This document shows, one piece after another, positions 9,888 to 24,363 of a stretch of DNA of 64,000 bases; within the stretch, counting starts at the first letter, position 1; the number at the start of each line of letters is the position of its first letter. The DNA is from Sternotherus odoratus (lineage: Eukaryota; Chordata; Testudines; Kinosternidae). The translations under genes were made by a program, and so were the position numbers. The DNA is taken from the NCBI GenBank assembly GCA_032164245.1, contig JAVMKO010000001.1:285269041-285333040 (forward strand). Reading direction: 5' to 3'. Under the pieces are notes generated by a model. The model did no database searches. It was not told where the DNA came from and worked only from the letters and a program-made list of their open reading frames with translations.

Positions 9888-11218
9888 GTATGTAAAAAAG
9901 AAACATACTAAAAGATGCCAGAATGTCTCTGTTGTCAAAGAGTTAAATGAAATTGCTATGTCTGTTTTAAAATTGATGGTATTATGGCAACACAAGAAAG
10001 AGAAGGAGATTGTTTTAACTAAAGTTTGGAAGGTGGTGAAAAGTGTAAAGTATGACATGATCTGCTAAATAATTGTATCCTTTTGTACTATAGCACTAAT
10101 AGACATTGCTTCTTACTAGGGAGATAATAAGAAAAGAAATCACATTCTTTGTTATTGATGGGATTTAGTTAAGTATTGTCTTGGGAAAGGAAGACTTTCA
10201 AAATTCATCGGCACATATTTGTGTTTAATGACATACAGAGAAAGAAAGAGACAAATAGAGAGAGATGAATCCCCTTACTTGAAAAGTTGCTAAAACTAAT
10301 AGCAAAATTGAAAGTATCAATCGGAGAAGTAAATTTTGTGGTTTTGATTTAATACTTTAATGATTGTGACAGACATTGAACAGAGACTTGTACCACAGTA
10401 AGCACAAAGGATCAGCCAGCCTGGAGTGTAATTTTGAACCTGTTTGTTCACTTGCAAAATATTTCCAGAAGGGATGATTCTAACTGGGTAAAACTTTTTT
10501 TGTTTAAGTTCCCCTTCAATTGGCATATTAATACAGAAGAATCTCACTACTCTAGAAGTCCAAAGCATGTTCTGCCATGTCTAATAGTTGATGTAATATG
10601 ACATTTTGAAGAATGCTAAGTAGCGGCTAGTCTAATATTCTGGATGGCAAGAGCTATACAAAGTGGGTAGTAATATAACATTTTTTTAGTAATCATACAC
10701 ATCAGATTATATTTTTCCACTGAGACTTTTTAAATTTATAGCATTAGGTGAACACATTACAGATCCTACTCTATCTGTCTTTATTTGTGCAGATAGTCAA
10801 ATGACTTAAATGGAACTATACTCATTAGTAAGGGCTTTAGCAATCCACATAGGAGGGGATTTTCAAAAGCCATCAACATAAAACTCCCATAGACTTCAAT
10901 AGAAGCAGATTGGGCAAACACAGTACAATTTTTAAAATCCCACTCTTAATCTTGCTGTGCCACAGTTCCCTATCAATGGAAATTGGAATGATAACACTTC
11001 CTTTCTCCCAGTCTTAAACTGACTTGTCTGTGTAGACTGTAAGCTCTTCAGAGAGAGTAATATGTTTTGTTATGGGCATGCAGAGAACCTAGCATAATGG
11101 AGTCCCAGTTTCAGTGGGAAATGCAGGTACTAACATAATGCACATAATATTTATTTTGCAAAATCTTAGGAAAAGAAAATCACTCTTCAAATAACACCTT
11201 CTGTCTACTGTGTGTGAC

Positions 11219-11318
11219 CAGATTCTGATATCAGTGCAAATTAAGAACAACTGCATTGACTTAAATAGAATTTTTCCAGATTTACACCAACATACCTGGG
11301 ATCAGAATCAGGCTGTAT
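11219..11318. repeat. Small foldback MITE
   Basis: Inverted ends ccagattctgatatca and gggatcagaatcaggc enclose about 70 bp, including aagaacaactgcattgac and ccagatttacacca. It is a short non-autonomous DNA element with no clear target duplication. Confidence 0.5.
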
Positions 11319-14300
11319 GTCTATTATTTCCATAATCAATATGACCTCATGCAAAGTCAAAGCAAAATTTTTCATTTGAAATAACCGTTTTTTCTGGAAT
11401 CTTGTGAATTTTTAACAGGTACTGTATCGTCAGATCACTTCTTAAAATGTCCATTATCTGTATATTGTCAAAATCTTGTAGGAATAATTCATTCATATTA
11501 CTAATGGTCCTTACCAGAGCCTGATCAGAATTTAATTATCCCATAATTTCCTACAATGTTCTTCTATCTTTTCCATCATGTAACATTAATCTCCCAGTCA
11601 CTCATTCCATTACTTGTTGTAACATTTAGGAAATTATATAATTACAGAATCAGGCTGTTCAACCCTTCGGAAATTTATTTTTGTTTGTTAGTCTGTGCTA
11701 AAATCAGTTTTTCCCTTCTTAAAAAAATCTGTTTAGAGACTATATGTGAAAACATAATGTAAACATATTTACATGAGAAATGAGAAAAGAGGAGGGGGAA
11801 AGATCACTATTTAAAGATCAATGTGGAAGACAAAGTTTTAATTGTTTAAATTATTTTTTTTAATTTAAATAATTACTTTAAAGGGAGACTATTCATTTTA
11901 TTTTATTTTATTCTTAAACATGGCTTTAAAAATACCTATCTTTATCTTGATCAGATTTGAAGCATGCTTATTTCACATAAACACTACTGAAGACTGAGCT
12001 AAACCTATCAACCTCTTTTGTCTGCCCCCGAAAAGCTGAGGGAGTATCAACTGAGATAGCTGGGGCAAGTGAGATCATAAAATGTGGGACATGTTGGCCA
12101 GAGAGTGTAAGAGCTAGGAGTCGGGGGACAACGACTACAAGGAAGACCTAGAAAAAGGTGGTTTGAGATGCTGAGGGAGGTTGGTGTCAGTTTGAAAGAT
12201 GCACTTGACACGAAGGCTTAGAGATGAAAAAAAGTAAACAAATTAGCTAAAAGGTTTTCCTGTTTTCTGACGGTGCCTAACTCTTAATATTTGCTGTTGC
12301 CTATTAGCAAAGAGCACCAGCTTATTATTCCTCTGTTCCTGTACATCAGTATATTTGGGATGGGCAGTGTGATTCAGATAAAAATCAAACTGAATGTAAT
12401 TTTTACCCCACACTAGAACCAAGCATTTTCAGCGTTCGATTCACTTTTATTTAATTTTCACTTTCCTGTATCTTTCTTGGTCACATCTTTTGGAAACACT
12501 ACAAGAGATGTTGTTCACCCAATAATTCTATTTTGAGAATAACTGAGAAAGTACTGAATATCTCACAAAAATCCTGTTCCCGTAAGATTTTTCTGCTGGA
12601 TTTCCAGAGGGACTGCCTGTATCATGGCTCATACTATTTCATTGTATAACCTCTCTCATATCGTATCCAGCATCCACCTGAGCATTCGCATTTCAGCTGT
12701 GCAAAGTAATTGTTTTTCTCTCTTCCTCATTGGCCAGACATGGGGTATTTAATAATAATGTTCAACAATAGACTTCAGAAGTCTGTTGTAAGTATAGCTA
12801 CAGGGTAAAATTTTCAAAGTGCCTCGATTGCTGTTTTCAAAGACAATTTGGAAGTCACTGGAATGCAGGCTCCCAAGTGACTTAAGCATTTTAGAAAATG
12901 AGACTTATGATCCTAAGTCACTTAGATGATTTGAACACTTTTGCTTATAATGCATTATAAAGCTATAGCCTGTGACTTTGACCGGAGAGTAGTGATTTAG
13001 GTTGACTCAGTTTTTGAGCATCCATATTCTAAACATCAAGTGTTTTTAAGTTTTCAGTAGTTGAGGACCCAAACACTACGCAACCCAAAATCACTAATCT
13101 AAATAAGTTACCTGAATTTCAGAGGACTTGAATACCCACAGCTTCTATTGACTACAATTACCTAGAGTTCTTAATACATGCCTAACCTCTAGCACCAAAC
13201 ATTTAAGGTGTTCCATAATGCATAGAATTTGGAATAGGACTGGAAGAAACCTCAACTATAAATGTAGTGACTTATAAAATAAATTCAAATTAGCTATAAT
13301 TTAAAGAACTTCTGAAAATTCTGCTGTTTATGGAGTGTTATCTTCAGGAAATGTCACATTTAATTCATTTGTCATATCTCTTCTATTTGTCTTGTTAAAA
13401 ACATTCCAATTTTATTCTCAGAGACATCATGACTATAGGTACAAGCAGCGTCTGAAACATTAAAATATTTTATGTGGGGCAAAAATGAATCTAAATCCTA
13501 AATGACATTAATAATGGGAATAATATAAATCCAATTAGTGATGCTAAGATCTAGGTAATATGAAGAACTCTACATATAGTGATATAAATAGCAAGTGTAA
13601 TTTCAACAGATAGGAATAAACCTTGAAGTTACTGGCTGAATTTTCTACTAAAACTGTTGGTTTGATGCATTTAATTGTTATAATAATACAACTATTCACA
13701 CAGCTCTGCTTCTTCCAATTTTGGCTTTGATAGTCATTATTGTACATGGTTTTAATACCAAAGTAAATGGTCACTCCCTCTGGTCCATTAGGCTTCTTTG
13801 CACTATTACAGCAAAGTATAAAGCAGTCGTAAAGCTGTCTTAACTATCTACTCTGTAGAAGAATCCTCAGATAGTATGGAACTGCCATAACGGCTCAGAT
13901 GCTGACTCCCTCTGCCCTCAGGCATAGGGGGCATGACCAACAGTAAGGTAATACAGCCAGGATGTCCCTATGCCTCAGCCATCCCTGACTATCAGGACAG
14001 CCCTTGGAGTCATTCGCAGCCAGCATAAAACAGAGCATCCCCAAGGTTGCTCTAGTTTATGGCATGTACTGGAAATGGAATTAGAGGGCACCCAGAATTG
14101 GGGACCACAAAGGTGATTTAAAAGTAATCTTTGAACCCTTCTCCTGAGCTGTACTGAGGCCCGATCTTCCCCATTATCCTGCTAGAAGGGTAGTATGTCG
14201 GTAATAACATGTAACCTCATATTTGACAAGTTGCCTATTCAGCTCTTGGAAACTTCTCCTAATGTGGGCTTTAAATTTAATAAAATAAATATTCCCTTTC

Positions 14301-14744
14301 TAAACTTACGGCATACAATAATTGATGCTTCTAAGAGTTGCACTGAGAATCATCAGCACTGGAGGATGGAAATATAACAGAAGTAAAAAGAAACTAGACT
14401 GTAATCTGCTTTACTCTTAACTGCAGTAATTGCAGCCAGTCTTTTAGCAGACAAAAATAGCATCTTTCTTCCATCGCCCCTGCCCCACCCCCAATCATAT
14501 ATTGTTTCTTGAATGTGGGCTGGAGGCATATTTTAGGACAGATCTTGTAACTCTTTTGGAAAGAGGCTTACAACAGTTTACTTTGAGTTTCTAAAATTCG
14601 TGAAGTTTGTCTGTTTCCATCAAATTGTTCACGTATCTGAAAGCATAAGGTAGAGCATGCTCTTCATAATGGGCAAATAGTTATTTTCTATTTCTGTTGT
14701 AGCCCTATGTTGTCAGTGCTTTTCAACTTTACATTCACTTTAAA

Positions 14745-15700
14745 AAACAAAATCTATCATCCGGTAGTGTGCCCGGGATCGCAGGGCGGCCACACTGAGA
14801 TTGCTCAATCAGGGCAAACAGCAGAGCATGGGGCAGACAATCCCTAAAACTGGTGGTTATTCTTATACTTAGATTCACCAAGCCAGCAACAAACAGCTTC
14901 TGCAACTGGTTACTACTAGTTACCAAGAAGCCAAAAACACATCTCACTTAAAACAGTCCAGCCTGGGGCTCCTACCCAGACAGCTACATCAGATATGATG
15001 AAGATTACTGAAAATCTTATTCACCATATGAAAAGTTCTACCAATGCCAAAGGATCGGACACATTACCCACCAGGTCAATTAATATTTCTCTTACTCAAA
15101 TCTTACCCAAATAAATGCTGACAGCCAATTCTTATTAACTAAACTAAAACTTATTAAAAAAAGAAAAGAGGGTATAGGTGAAAAGATCATTATGCATGGA
15201 GACATGAATAAAATCCGTAGGTCAGTTTCACAGTAGAGATGGTCAGCTTTAGAGTTGCTAAGAGTTCTTTCAGAATTAGTGCAATAGGTCCAATGTCCAA
15301 TATCAGGATGATCCAGACCAGAGCTGGAGACCTCAGACTTGTGACTCAAATGTCCCCTGATGAAGCTTAAGCAGATCTGAGATACAGGATCAAGGCCCTA
15401 TATTTCTTTTTATAATTTTCTGGCAGTCTCTTGACGACAGATGTTTCTTAGGTGAAGTATTATTGTGGCTTTGAAGTAAGACCTGTTTCCTAAACACCAC
15501 CAGTAATTAGCTTCATGGATTAGCATAAGGCAACTGACCATCTCCCACCATTTACAGGTAGTTTACTACATACTTCAAAGAAGAATAAAGACAATGATAT
15601 TACTACATTCACAGTTCACCTAAATATTATCATCTCCCTTTGATCTCTAAATTAACAGAATACAGTGACAGACAGGAATTTTGTTTGGTTACATTGTCAA
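14745..15700. repeat. Unclassified interspersed repeat, possibly LTR-derived
   Basis: The block has a composition and word content I associate with widespread turtle repeats (ccaccaggtcaattaatat, then aactaaaacttattaaa, then gagggtataggtg). No intact coding frame is present; the two open frames of 70 and 85 codons on the minus strand show no domain. Boundaries and class are uncertain. Confidence 0.35.
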
Positions 15701-15817
15701 CCCCTAACAATATATATGTAAACACGCTAAAACATACAATCATTCTCTACTAATATGTCTCTAAAGGTTGAATTTGGGTCATGTAGCCCGCTGATTGTTT
15801 AACCCTTTCTGGCTCAG

Positions 15818-16328
15818 GTTTCAGAGTGTTAGCTGTGTTAGTCTGTATCAGCAAAAATAACGAGGAGTCCTTGTGGCACCTTAGAGACTAAAAAAATCAT
15901 TTGGGCGTCAGCTTTCATGGGCTAAAACCCACTTCATCAGATGCAGGACCATCTATTCTTGTATTTATACCTGCTCCTGTATTTTCCACTGCATGCATCT
16001 GATGAAGTGGGTTCTAGCCCACGAAAGCTTATGCCCAAATGAATTTGTTAGTCTTTAAGGGCTGGTCCCCACTACAGGGGGGGATCAACGGCAGATACAC
16101 AACTTAAGCTACGTGAATCACGTAGCTGAAGTTTGCGTATCTGAAGCCGACTTACCTGCTGTCCTCCCCTCCCGGCAGGCTAGAGTTCCGGAGTCGACGG
16201 GGGAGCTGCGGGCGATCGATTTCTCGCGTCTTCACAAGACACGAGAAATCGATCGCCAAAAGATCGATTGATCTGGCGGGTAGTGAAGAGCAGCCCTAAG
16301 ATGCCACAAGGACTCCTCGTTGTTCTTC
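15818..16328. mobile_element. Palindromic foldback element, copy 3, interrupted
   Basis: The left arm includes gtgttagctgtgttagtctg, ccttgtggcaccttagagac and cccacttcatcagatgc; the right arm includes gcatctgatgaagtgggtt and cccacgaaagcttatgcc, ending ggactcctcgttgttcttc. A direct repeat CTGGCTCAG flanks it (15809-15817, 16329-16337), extendable to 13 bp with one mismatch. The loop (about 15945-15998) is longer than in the other copies. The right arm is split by an insertion at 16059. Confidence 0.85.
16059..16296. mobile_element. Harbinger-like MITE nested in palindromic copy 3
   Basis: This 238-bp insert has ends GGGCTGGTCCCCACTAC and GTAGTGAAGAGCAGCCC (inverted, three mismatches) and a TAA duplication on each side (16056-16058, 16297-16299). 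Three-base TWA duplications are typical of PIF/Harbinger. It contains a near-perfect internal hairpin at about 16211-16257: the 16-nt word gcgatcgatttctcgc is mirrored by cgagaaatcgatcgcc. Confidence 0.85.
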
Positions 16329-17379
16329 CTGGCTCAGTGTCACAACTAGACAATTAGTTTATTTACTTCCTGCCTTTAGATAGTGCAGACATGTGGCTAC
16401 ATGTACAGACTCAGCTCAAGGCAGCTTTCTTTCTCCAACTGCTGAAAGGAATCAGGAGCTCTTGCGAGGTGATGTAAGCAATCTCTGAAGTGATGACAGA
16501 GTGCATCGCTCTGGATTAAGCATACAAACTTGGATAGATGCTTTCCACTCCAAAGAGAATGTCATGTTTCTGAATGAGTTGTGACTGCTCCGGGAGGAAG
16601 AATGCAGAGTGTGTGAGGTTAAGATGTGTTGTCTCAGAATGAATGTGTGGGGAAATGCCCAAGACTTCACTTGGACTGATTATCCTCTTGAGTCACTCCC
16701 TACAGTGACTCAGATGGTCAAGGGAAATTCATGTTCTGATACTTTCTGCCATTCCACATTGTCCTATCAATATCCACTACTCTTCTCCCTATTCTATTAG
16801 GCCTTCATTTGAAATTCTGTAGCTTCCAATGACTCAGTCTTTCCTTCAGCAGTCAAAGAATGTACTTATTATGATGAGGGAAGATCATATTTCTTTATTG
16901 TAATTTTTAGAAACTCTGCTTTGTAGCATAAAAGGGAAAAGGTAAATTCAGATGAGATTGGATCATAGTGCATATAAAAACCTCTGCTCAATAAATGTCT
17001 TTTCTCCAAATGTCAAACTTCCAGCAACAGATGGACCTTGATACAGATCACAAGTCTAATCATTTATAAAGTATTAGAATAATAATTGCCATACCTGAAT
17101 AATAAAAGTAAGAAGTAGGTTTCATGATTATGGGCCTGACCCTTCAATAGCATCTGCAAGATCAGACTCCTACTCCTATGTGATGTCCTGACGAAGTTAA
17201 TAGGACACTGCTCAGATACAGGGATCTGTGCTAATGGATCCCCATGGAGGAGCTGAGCCTTTATCTGCCAGTGGGTTCAAAATGATCATCTTTCACCATT
17301 GAAGACCTACCTATATTTTTATAAAGAGCTGGTGATCTGAGCTCAGTCCTTGGTATAGAGTTGTCCCCAGTATAAACTA

Positions 17380-17575
17380 GAGGTAGAAAACACCTATTAG
17401 TCATCTAGTCCATTCCTCCACCAATGCACAATTTTTTCTAAGCATATGTTTATTAGTGTTTTGATCAGTGTAATTTTAAATGTTAGAAGTATGAGGCCTC
17501 CATCGTTTCCATGAGGAGACTGTTCCTTAGCCTCATAGAGGTAGATATACCAAAGTGCCCAACTATCACTCCACA
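17380..17575 (-). mobile_element. Diverged CR1 3' fragment
   Basis: On the + strand it shows cacctattagtcatctagtc, then tttaaatgttagaagtatg, then gagactgttccttagcc. These correspond to an old reverse-complement CR1 tail. Confidence 0.5.
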
Positions 17576-18045
17576 TGTTTAAGTCCACAATTAGGTGCCA
17601 CTGAGATCCTCAAGACTCACACTCAGCCCCACTAGATGCTGAAATATCCACCATTAAAGTCCCCTATGCATGTACGTTTCTGACACTGAGCATGTGAACT
17701 GCCAGCTTGGTGCCCAGGCTTTTCTGGATCCCATTCTTAGGTTCCTCTCTCCTCCCCATACATTTTACAAGGAGCCTAGGGCTGTATATTCCACTGGATG
17801 GCAAGCACCTCAGAGTTAGGTGCTGCAGGGCAATGCTGTACTTTAAGTCCCTTTGTGGAACTAGCCCAAACCATGGTTGTTTTGGGTGAGCATTTTCATG
17901 ATTCGCTAATGAGCTAGTTTGCATCAATAAGTGCTGTAGTAGGATGCCCACCATTTTGGTCAATGCACCCGGAATTGAACTGAATCTCCACAGCTAAAAG
18001 AACAAGCTACAGAGCCAGGGCTCTCTAGATGGGTCTATAACAGAC

Positions 18046-18430
18046 GTGGTCCTGGTCTACACTACAGTTAGGTCGACATAAGCTGCCTTACATTGACCTA
18101 ACGTCTACACTAAAATTCAGCTCCCACCTATGTAATTCACCCACGACACCAACTTCAGAACTCCATCTCCACGAGAGGCATAGCAGCACTAAGTCGATGT
18201 AATTAGGTCAACACAGTGTCAATGTAGACACTGCATTGCTTACATCAACTGTTGCTGTCTTCAGAAGCCATCCCACAATGCCCCACACTAACAGGTAAAT
18301 GGTGCAGATGATGAGAACGCGCATGACTGACACAAAGAGCATAGTGTGCATATGCAAAAGTGATTCAATTACTGCAGTGGCTATGTGTTGATGTAACTTA
18401 GGTCAACTTCATTTTGTTGTGTTGACTTGT
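18046..18430. mobile_element. Harbinger-like non-autonomous element
   Basis: It starts ggtcctggtctacactacag, followed by ttaggtcgacataagctg. Its interior carries aagccatcccacaatgcccc, resembling the interior of the larger Harbinger element at 37386 (gtgggtatcccacagttccc). It ends near gttgtgttgacttgtcctc. The terminal repeat matches the Harbinger group in this window, but the target duplication is not clear. Confidence 0.6.
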
Positions 18431-21400
18431 CCTCTGCAAATCAAGCATTAAGGGGGACATATAACACACGCACACATAGATGGTAACACTAATGCAAGTG
18501 AGTAAGAATTGCACATTTCAGCCCTTGATCTTTCTTTTACACTAATCCCTTCTGTAGTCATTATTTTTGTTGCATTTTCCTGAATTCCCTCCAGTTTAAT
18601 TTCCTTCTGATAATGAGGCAGTGGGTACCAGCTGGAGATTAACAGTCCAAGGTGTGTGTGTGTCAGATACAGTACTTTCCTCCTGTCTTCTAATTTTTTT
18701 AAGAGACTAGAAATAGGTATTTAATGAAGGATAATGGAAGTGTCAAACATTAAAATGTGTAGGCTTACACGTGGGATGAATTACTAAGTAGAACAGAGGT
18801 TGAAAACAAATTAAACAAAGTGAATCTGCCCACAAAGGCCAGGTGTAGGAGATTTAGTGAAGGTGACGTAGGCACTGACGCTGAACTAAACAACTTTGTT
18901 CCCTTTCTCAGTCAGACTTCTTCCCCATAACCTAGCTCTCTGCTCTGCAACAGACCTTCCAGGTCTGTGTTTCTCCTAGCTACTGGGAGTGGCTACCTGT
19001 GTAATATTGTGCTGAGAACTCTGAGCACTGTCATTAGAATGAGTACTAAATCTTGCAATAAATTGGAGCATCAGTTTGTATTCTGACTGCTGTCATAGAA
19101 AAAGGAGAATCTTGTGGTTGTACTCCTCAGGAAATAGGAGCAATCTGCCTGCCTCAGTGTGTGTCTAACCTGCCACAAATGTAGTATCAGAAAGACAAGG
19201 TGGGTGCCTAGGAATATTTTAGAAATGAGCCCGAGTAAAAAGCTTGAATATGGATCCAGATCTCAAGTTTGGGGACACTTGAATGTGAGGTTTTGATTTA
19301 GACTCATCTCACCTCAAACGGTAGTGGATATTTGAGATACAATCTGGTACAAACACTGAAATGTTATCATTGCAAAGTATGTTCTTCCACACTAATTTAC
19401 AATGTGAACTCTGGTATATAAATAGAACAAGCCATCAATAACACTCCAACAAATACATTATGTTTTTTCCCAGAACAAAATTATGCTTTGTTGTCTCAGC
19501 ACAAAGCAATTATTGGACACCTATTGGTATTAGAAATAACTTGTTTACATGAAATTTGTTCAGCATGAGAACTGAATGTTACAGTTTCTAAGCTTCCAGG
19601 AAACGTGCATAGAGCACATGCAGAACTAGATGATGATTTTCTAGATGGTTTACCTCTTTGAAATGTCCAGAAACAAACAATTTTCCTAATCTTTTATCAT
19701 AGTTGAGATGTAACCACTTGTCTTTGAAGAAAGGATTAGGTTTTTCAATTGAATTTAGACAGGTGATTTGCTTCAGGAAGACAATTTGTTTTTTTATATT
19801 AGAATAAACAGCACCTCTGTTTTTAATTTTTATCCTTAGAGCAAAATGTTTCTTCTCTTTGCAGTGATGTAAAGGTGATATGATCAGAAGGTTTAAGCAA
19901 GGGACTGAGAGAGAGGGATGACCCCCATTCACTTCAGTGGGAGCTGTATGCATCCAGTTAATGGGGTGATCAGGTTGAAGGTCTGACTCTTGTCTCTCTT
20001 ACTGTTTCTTGATGTCTCCTTGGGCAAGTGACTTAACCTAGCAGCAAAGGGAGGCATTGTTCCAAGGCATAATGCCTGTGATACTGTTAATCGGTATCCT
20101 GTTTAGATAGTTCCTCCCAACTTCTCAGGTGCTCGGCCTCATAGGATGTATTATTGAAGCCTAGAACTGTTGTTTTTATTTGTAAATATAAAAATGGTCA
20201 AAGAGAGCCTCTAAGCAGTTTCTCCTGAGAGTGATGGACTAATAGCACTGACTTCATAGCAAGGAGTCACGAGCAACCAGGATCTTCAATATTTGTGCCA
20301 CAAAACTCCTGGCCAGAAACTACCAGACTAATTATCAGCATGTTTAGCCTTTTAAAAAGATGTAGCAGGCATCCTAGACCATACTGGGTAACAGTCATGG
20401 GCCTCTCAGTGCTCCACCTAAACACCCACTCACTTGCCCTCTCCCTCAGTAGCACATGGTTTTCACTTGCTCACTGCACAGGAATATGAAGCAAAAGTGA
20501 CAAGTGATTACATGCCTCTCCCCTTCTACCACCTTCTTAGAGTGATCAAACACATTGTTTAGTAAAGTAAAGTAAATATTTAGGATCTGAGATTGCACAG
20601 TAATGGGTGTGTAATATAAAAGCTTAACTAGATGAGGCTAGATGGAAACATCTGAAAACACACAGAGCCATGTACTTTCCTCAGTGCAATTATGATGCCA
20701 ATGAGACTATTACCACTTCTGGAGGGGCAATACATGGCTCTTCACAGCCTATATTTGTATAGCTAGAGATAAAAAAATTCCAGACAACAAATACCCGTTC
20801 TACTTAGAAAAAGAGCGTTGAATAGGAAATGGTTCTGCATGTCAACAGATTCACATTTATTTTAATGAGTTGAGATATGTTTTCAGAATTGTTTTATGAG
20901 TCAGTATTTTGCTTTAAGTACATCCACTTCAGAATGATTGAAATGTGCTTTGATGTAGCTTTTGAGTGAGCATCTGCAAATAATGTACGGGCATCATTCT
21001 AATGAACCCTTTGTTCCTACACCTGCATTTCTAATTGGTATAAAACCAACTCTAAAAATCATGTGGTATAATTTTTCAGCAGACATTCATATCCTATTTA
21101 TATTTAGCTACCACTCCAGAATTACTGTTCTGTAAAGAATAAACAAAAATGAGCATTTCATATAAAATATTCAGGGCTGTCTGCTGCACAGTTCAGTTGC
21201 AGAGCCCTCCGGATATAAACACAAAGTCAAAAGTTAAGATGAGGACAGGAAGTGCCTTATTTAATTTAAAGAGATTAAAATGTAAAGGGATGCTGTCATC
21301 GAGGCTTTTTTTTAAATGAAGTTTCTGATAAGGGCCTGTAGCAGTGCTGGCTGCCTCCTGAGTACCCCCTCATGGGCAGGGGTCACTCTGTGGCACTGTG

Positions 21401-24363
21401 CCTCTGTTTCTCCTGCTCGTCGGGGCCTTGATTCTCTGGGTTAACACCACCCTTGCCTGGGACTGGCTTAGTACCAGAAACAGTTCAGAACAATCCTCAG
21501 GATCCCAAAACAAAGTCCATTGCTACAACAACAAAAGCACATACTTAGCTCTGGCATTTTCTGTGACAGCCGGAGCTCTTCTTCTGGTCAGTCTACTCTC
21601 ACAGCTAGTCTTCCTAACTCATCCTAGATACAACTCAGCCCTCCAGTTCCAAATCCACGTAGGGTTTCTCACAAGAACTCCCAGCTCATTGGGCCCTGAC
21701 CTGCAAATGCCCCTGACACCAGGTGTTTTCCTGTAAGAGACTCCCTGCAGTTTCCTGAGCTTCCTCAGCTCCCTCTTTGTGGCTTCCTGATGTTCTTTAC
21801 AGTGGACTCACCTGATCCAGCCCAGGTATTTCTCTTTAGTACTCAGGGTTGATTAGCCTCAGGCCTTCCAGTCTTTAAGGGTAAGACTACAAAGTGAATG
21901 GGAATCTAGGTCAACAGACTTTAGCTACCACACTGAAAATAGCTGTGTAGATATCGTAGCTCTGGGAATAGGGTGGGCTTCAGAGGCCAAGCTCCAACCT
22001 GAGTGAGGACTGTTGTTATTGGAGTTGTAAGAGCCTCTTCTCTGAGTTAACTGAGAAACTGAGCGGCCAACTGTAGGGCTGCTCTGAGGCCTTGAGGGGG
22101 CATTTGGGACACCGCCAGCCTGGTGACAGATGGGAATTGGGATTCAGCATTTACTATAATGGCATAGCTATTCCAGCAAGAATTTGTAAACTGTAGTGGT
22201 CACCTGTTTCTCCTTTAATGACATCACTATGCTGGTTTTGGCAGAAACTCAGCCGAGTTTCTCTGTTTTCCTTTTATCTGCACGTGCACGCTGTGTGTGC
22301 AGTGCGCTGGGTCCACTGATTGAAAACAATAACAGTACAAATAAACAATGAAAAATAAATAACCCAGGCTCCTCACAGAACTTCAACCTGCCAGAGGAAC
22401 CTCACACTGATTGACTTTTCATAGATCAGTGCTTTGACAAAAGCCTGAAGGAGCGGATGGAGATTATAAGAAGCAAAGTGAAGAGCAGAGATCTCGGCTG
22501 CACTAGGATTTCTCACTAATGTTTGTTATTGACCCAGGAGATTAGTATTTGACAGTTCTGTGTCTGGAGCTGTTTGCTAGAGATCTGAGGTAAACACCCC
22601 ACCCCCCCAGTGCAGGGAGGTGTTAGTTGTACATGCGGGCACCAGCCTCACCCCTGCCCTGTCTCCTAGCATTCTGCTAGGCAACTTTAAGTTCCACCAG
22701 AGGCTCCCTGGGTGCCACACAGATGGAGGCTGCAGTGGGCAAGGGTGGAATGAGCACATCTCAATACCACCCTTGTCACACTTGTCCCCTGCCAGCACCA
22801 TAGTTCAGACCATTCTGGCCACTTCGAGGCCCCACTGATGGAGAAGAAGTTGGGTCTTATTTGTTCCACTGCAACCCCTTTCCAGCAGGCTTTGCATCAA
22901 CCGGGTCCTTGCTGCCTGCTTTATGACAGCAGAATCTGGTGTAAGCCAGCGGTGAATTTGACTCTAGGACTCTGGCTGTGAGTACCTCTAAGCTTTGTCC
23001 TGAGCCCATTCATTGCCTCCCTCCCCCCTCTCCCTGTTCCTTTGGGCTGAACAAGTCTCTCTCATTGCTTTGGCCAGGAATATTAGAGAGACTGCTACCA
23101 TCAAAACTCTAGCCTGTTGTTTTGCCAAAGTAATGAAGTGAAATGTGAGTGATGGAACAGCAATCAGCCACAACAATTGCAATGCCTCATCTTTGATTAT
23201 TCCAGGGTATCTCAAAGCACTTTACAAAGTTGTACAGCACTTTAATAATACAGTCTGCTGGCCCAAGCTTGCAGCTGAAAGTAAAGGAAGACTTGAGTCT
23301 TCAGTCTGAATGTACACCACTGACATCTCTAGGGAGCTGGCATGACTACAAGAGACTCATGTTAACAATGAAATAGTTCTGTGAACCTTAAAGGGATACT
23401 GTCAGGTCAAATTTGGGCCCAAATGTGTGTTTTGAAAATACAGGCTCTTACTGAACATAAGACCAATAGAAATGTTTTCATGCATTTAAAAAAAATGGAA
23501 ACTTGTTTATTATTGTTATTTGAAAGGAACTGTTCTCAGGGAGGGTTTTCAATCCAAATAGGGCTCCATTGTATTAATGCACAGGACATGGAAAGCGTAA
23601 ATTATTTGCAACAAAGTGCAACAGATGAGTATGTGGGAAGGTGAAAGAAATGCAAAAAAAACCAAACAACCAACTACAACAGAATAAACTTGATCCACAT
23701 AGGCAGGAGTTATTCTGCATACAAACAGTTTGTAAGATTAAACAGTCAAAGGCCAACTGTATTGTAGCACTCAAATCGTATCTGCACCCTTTTAGATATA
23801 TATATATGCTTTCTTATGTAGTCTTTCCAGTTTCTGCAGGACTGTAATCACATGATGTTTAATTGCAGGATGTGATACTATTGCTCAGATCGTACACTAT
23901 ATTATTAAACTATTTTTCTATAACATTACATACAGATGTGAAGCATTTTGCAATATTGTTTACTACTTTGCATATGCCAAAGAGAGAGTTCATTAAAGTC
24001 ATTTAATACAAAATATCTTTATATGGGGATTAGGGAGATTAATACTAACATACAATGATATTGAAAATTTGCTGCCCATATTTAGAACACCTAAATTCAC
24101 AGCTCAATTATCGTCCTAGTTAGCTGCCTCTTCTCCTAAACTGCACCTAAGGAAATTTGAGCTAAATTTAACTGTACGTGCATACTATTTTTATGACTTG
24201 CTACCTCCTCTCTTGAATTAAACCTAAGGAAGGCTGTAGTATGCACAGATAAATTAACTTAATAATTAATTGGCTCATATTCTCAACTGCATCTAAGGAA
24301 ATCTGTGCCACTGATTGAAAATAAAATCCATGGTATGTAGAGTAATATTTAATTTAAGATATT

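Noticed and set aside
21398..21736. 112-codon frame with a hydrophobic start resembling a signal peptide and a second hydrophobic segment
   Set aside because: Looks protein-like for a stretch, but there is no upstream promoter, splice or homology signal I recognise. It may be repeat-derived, so I did not list it as a gene.
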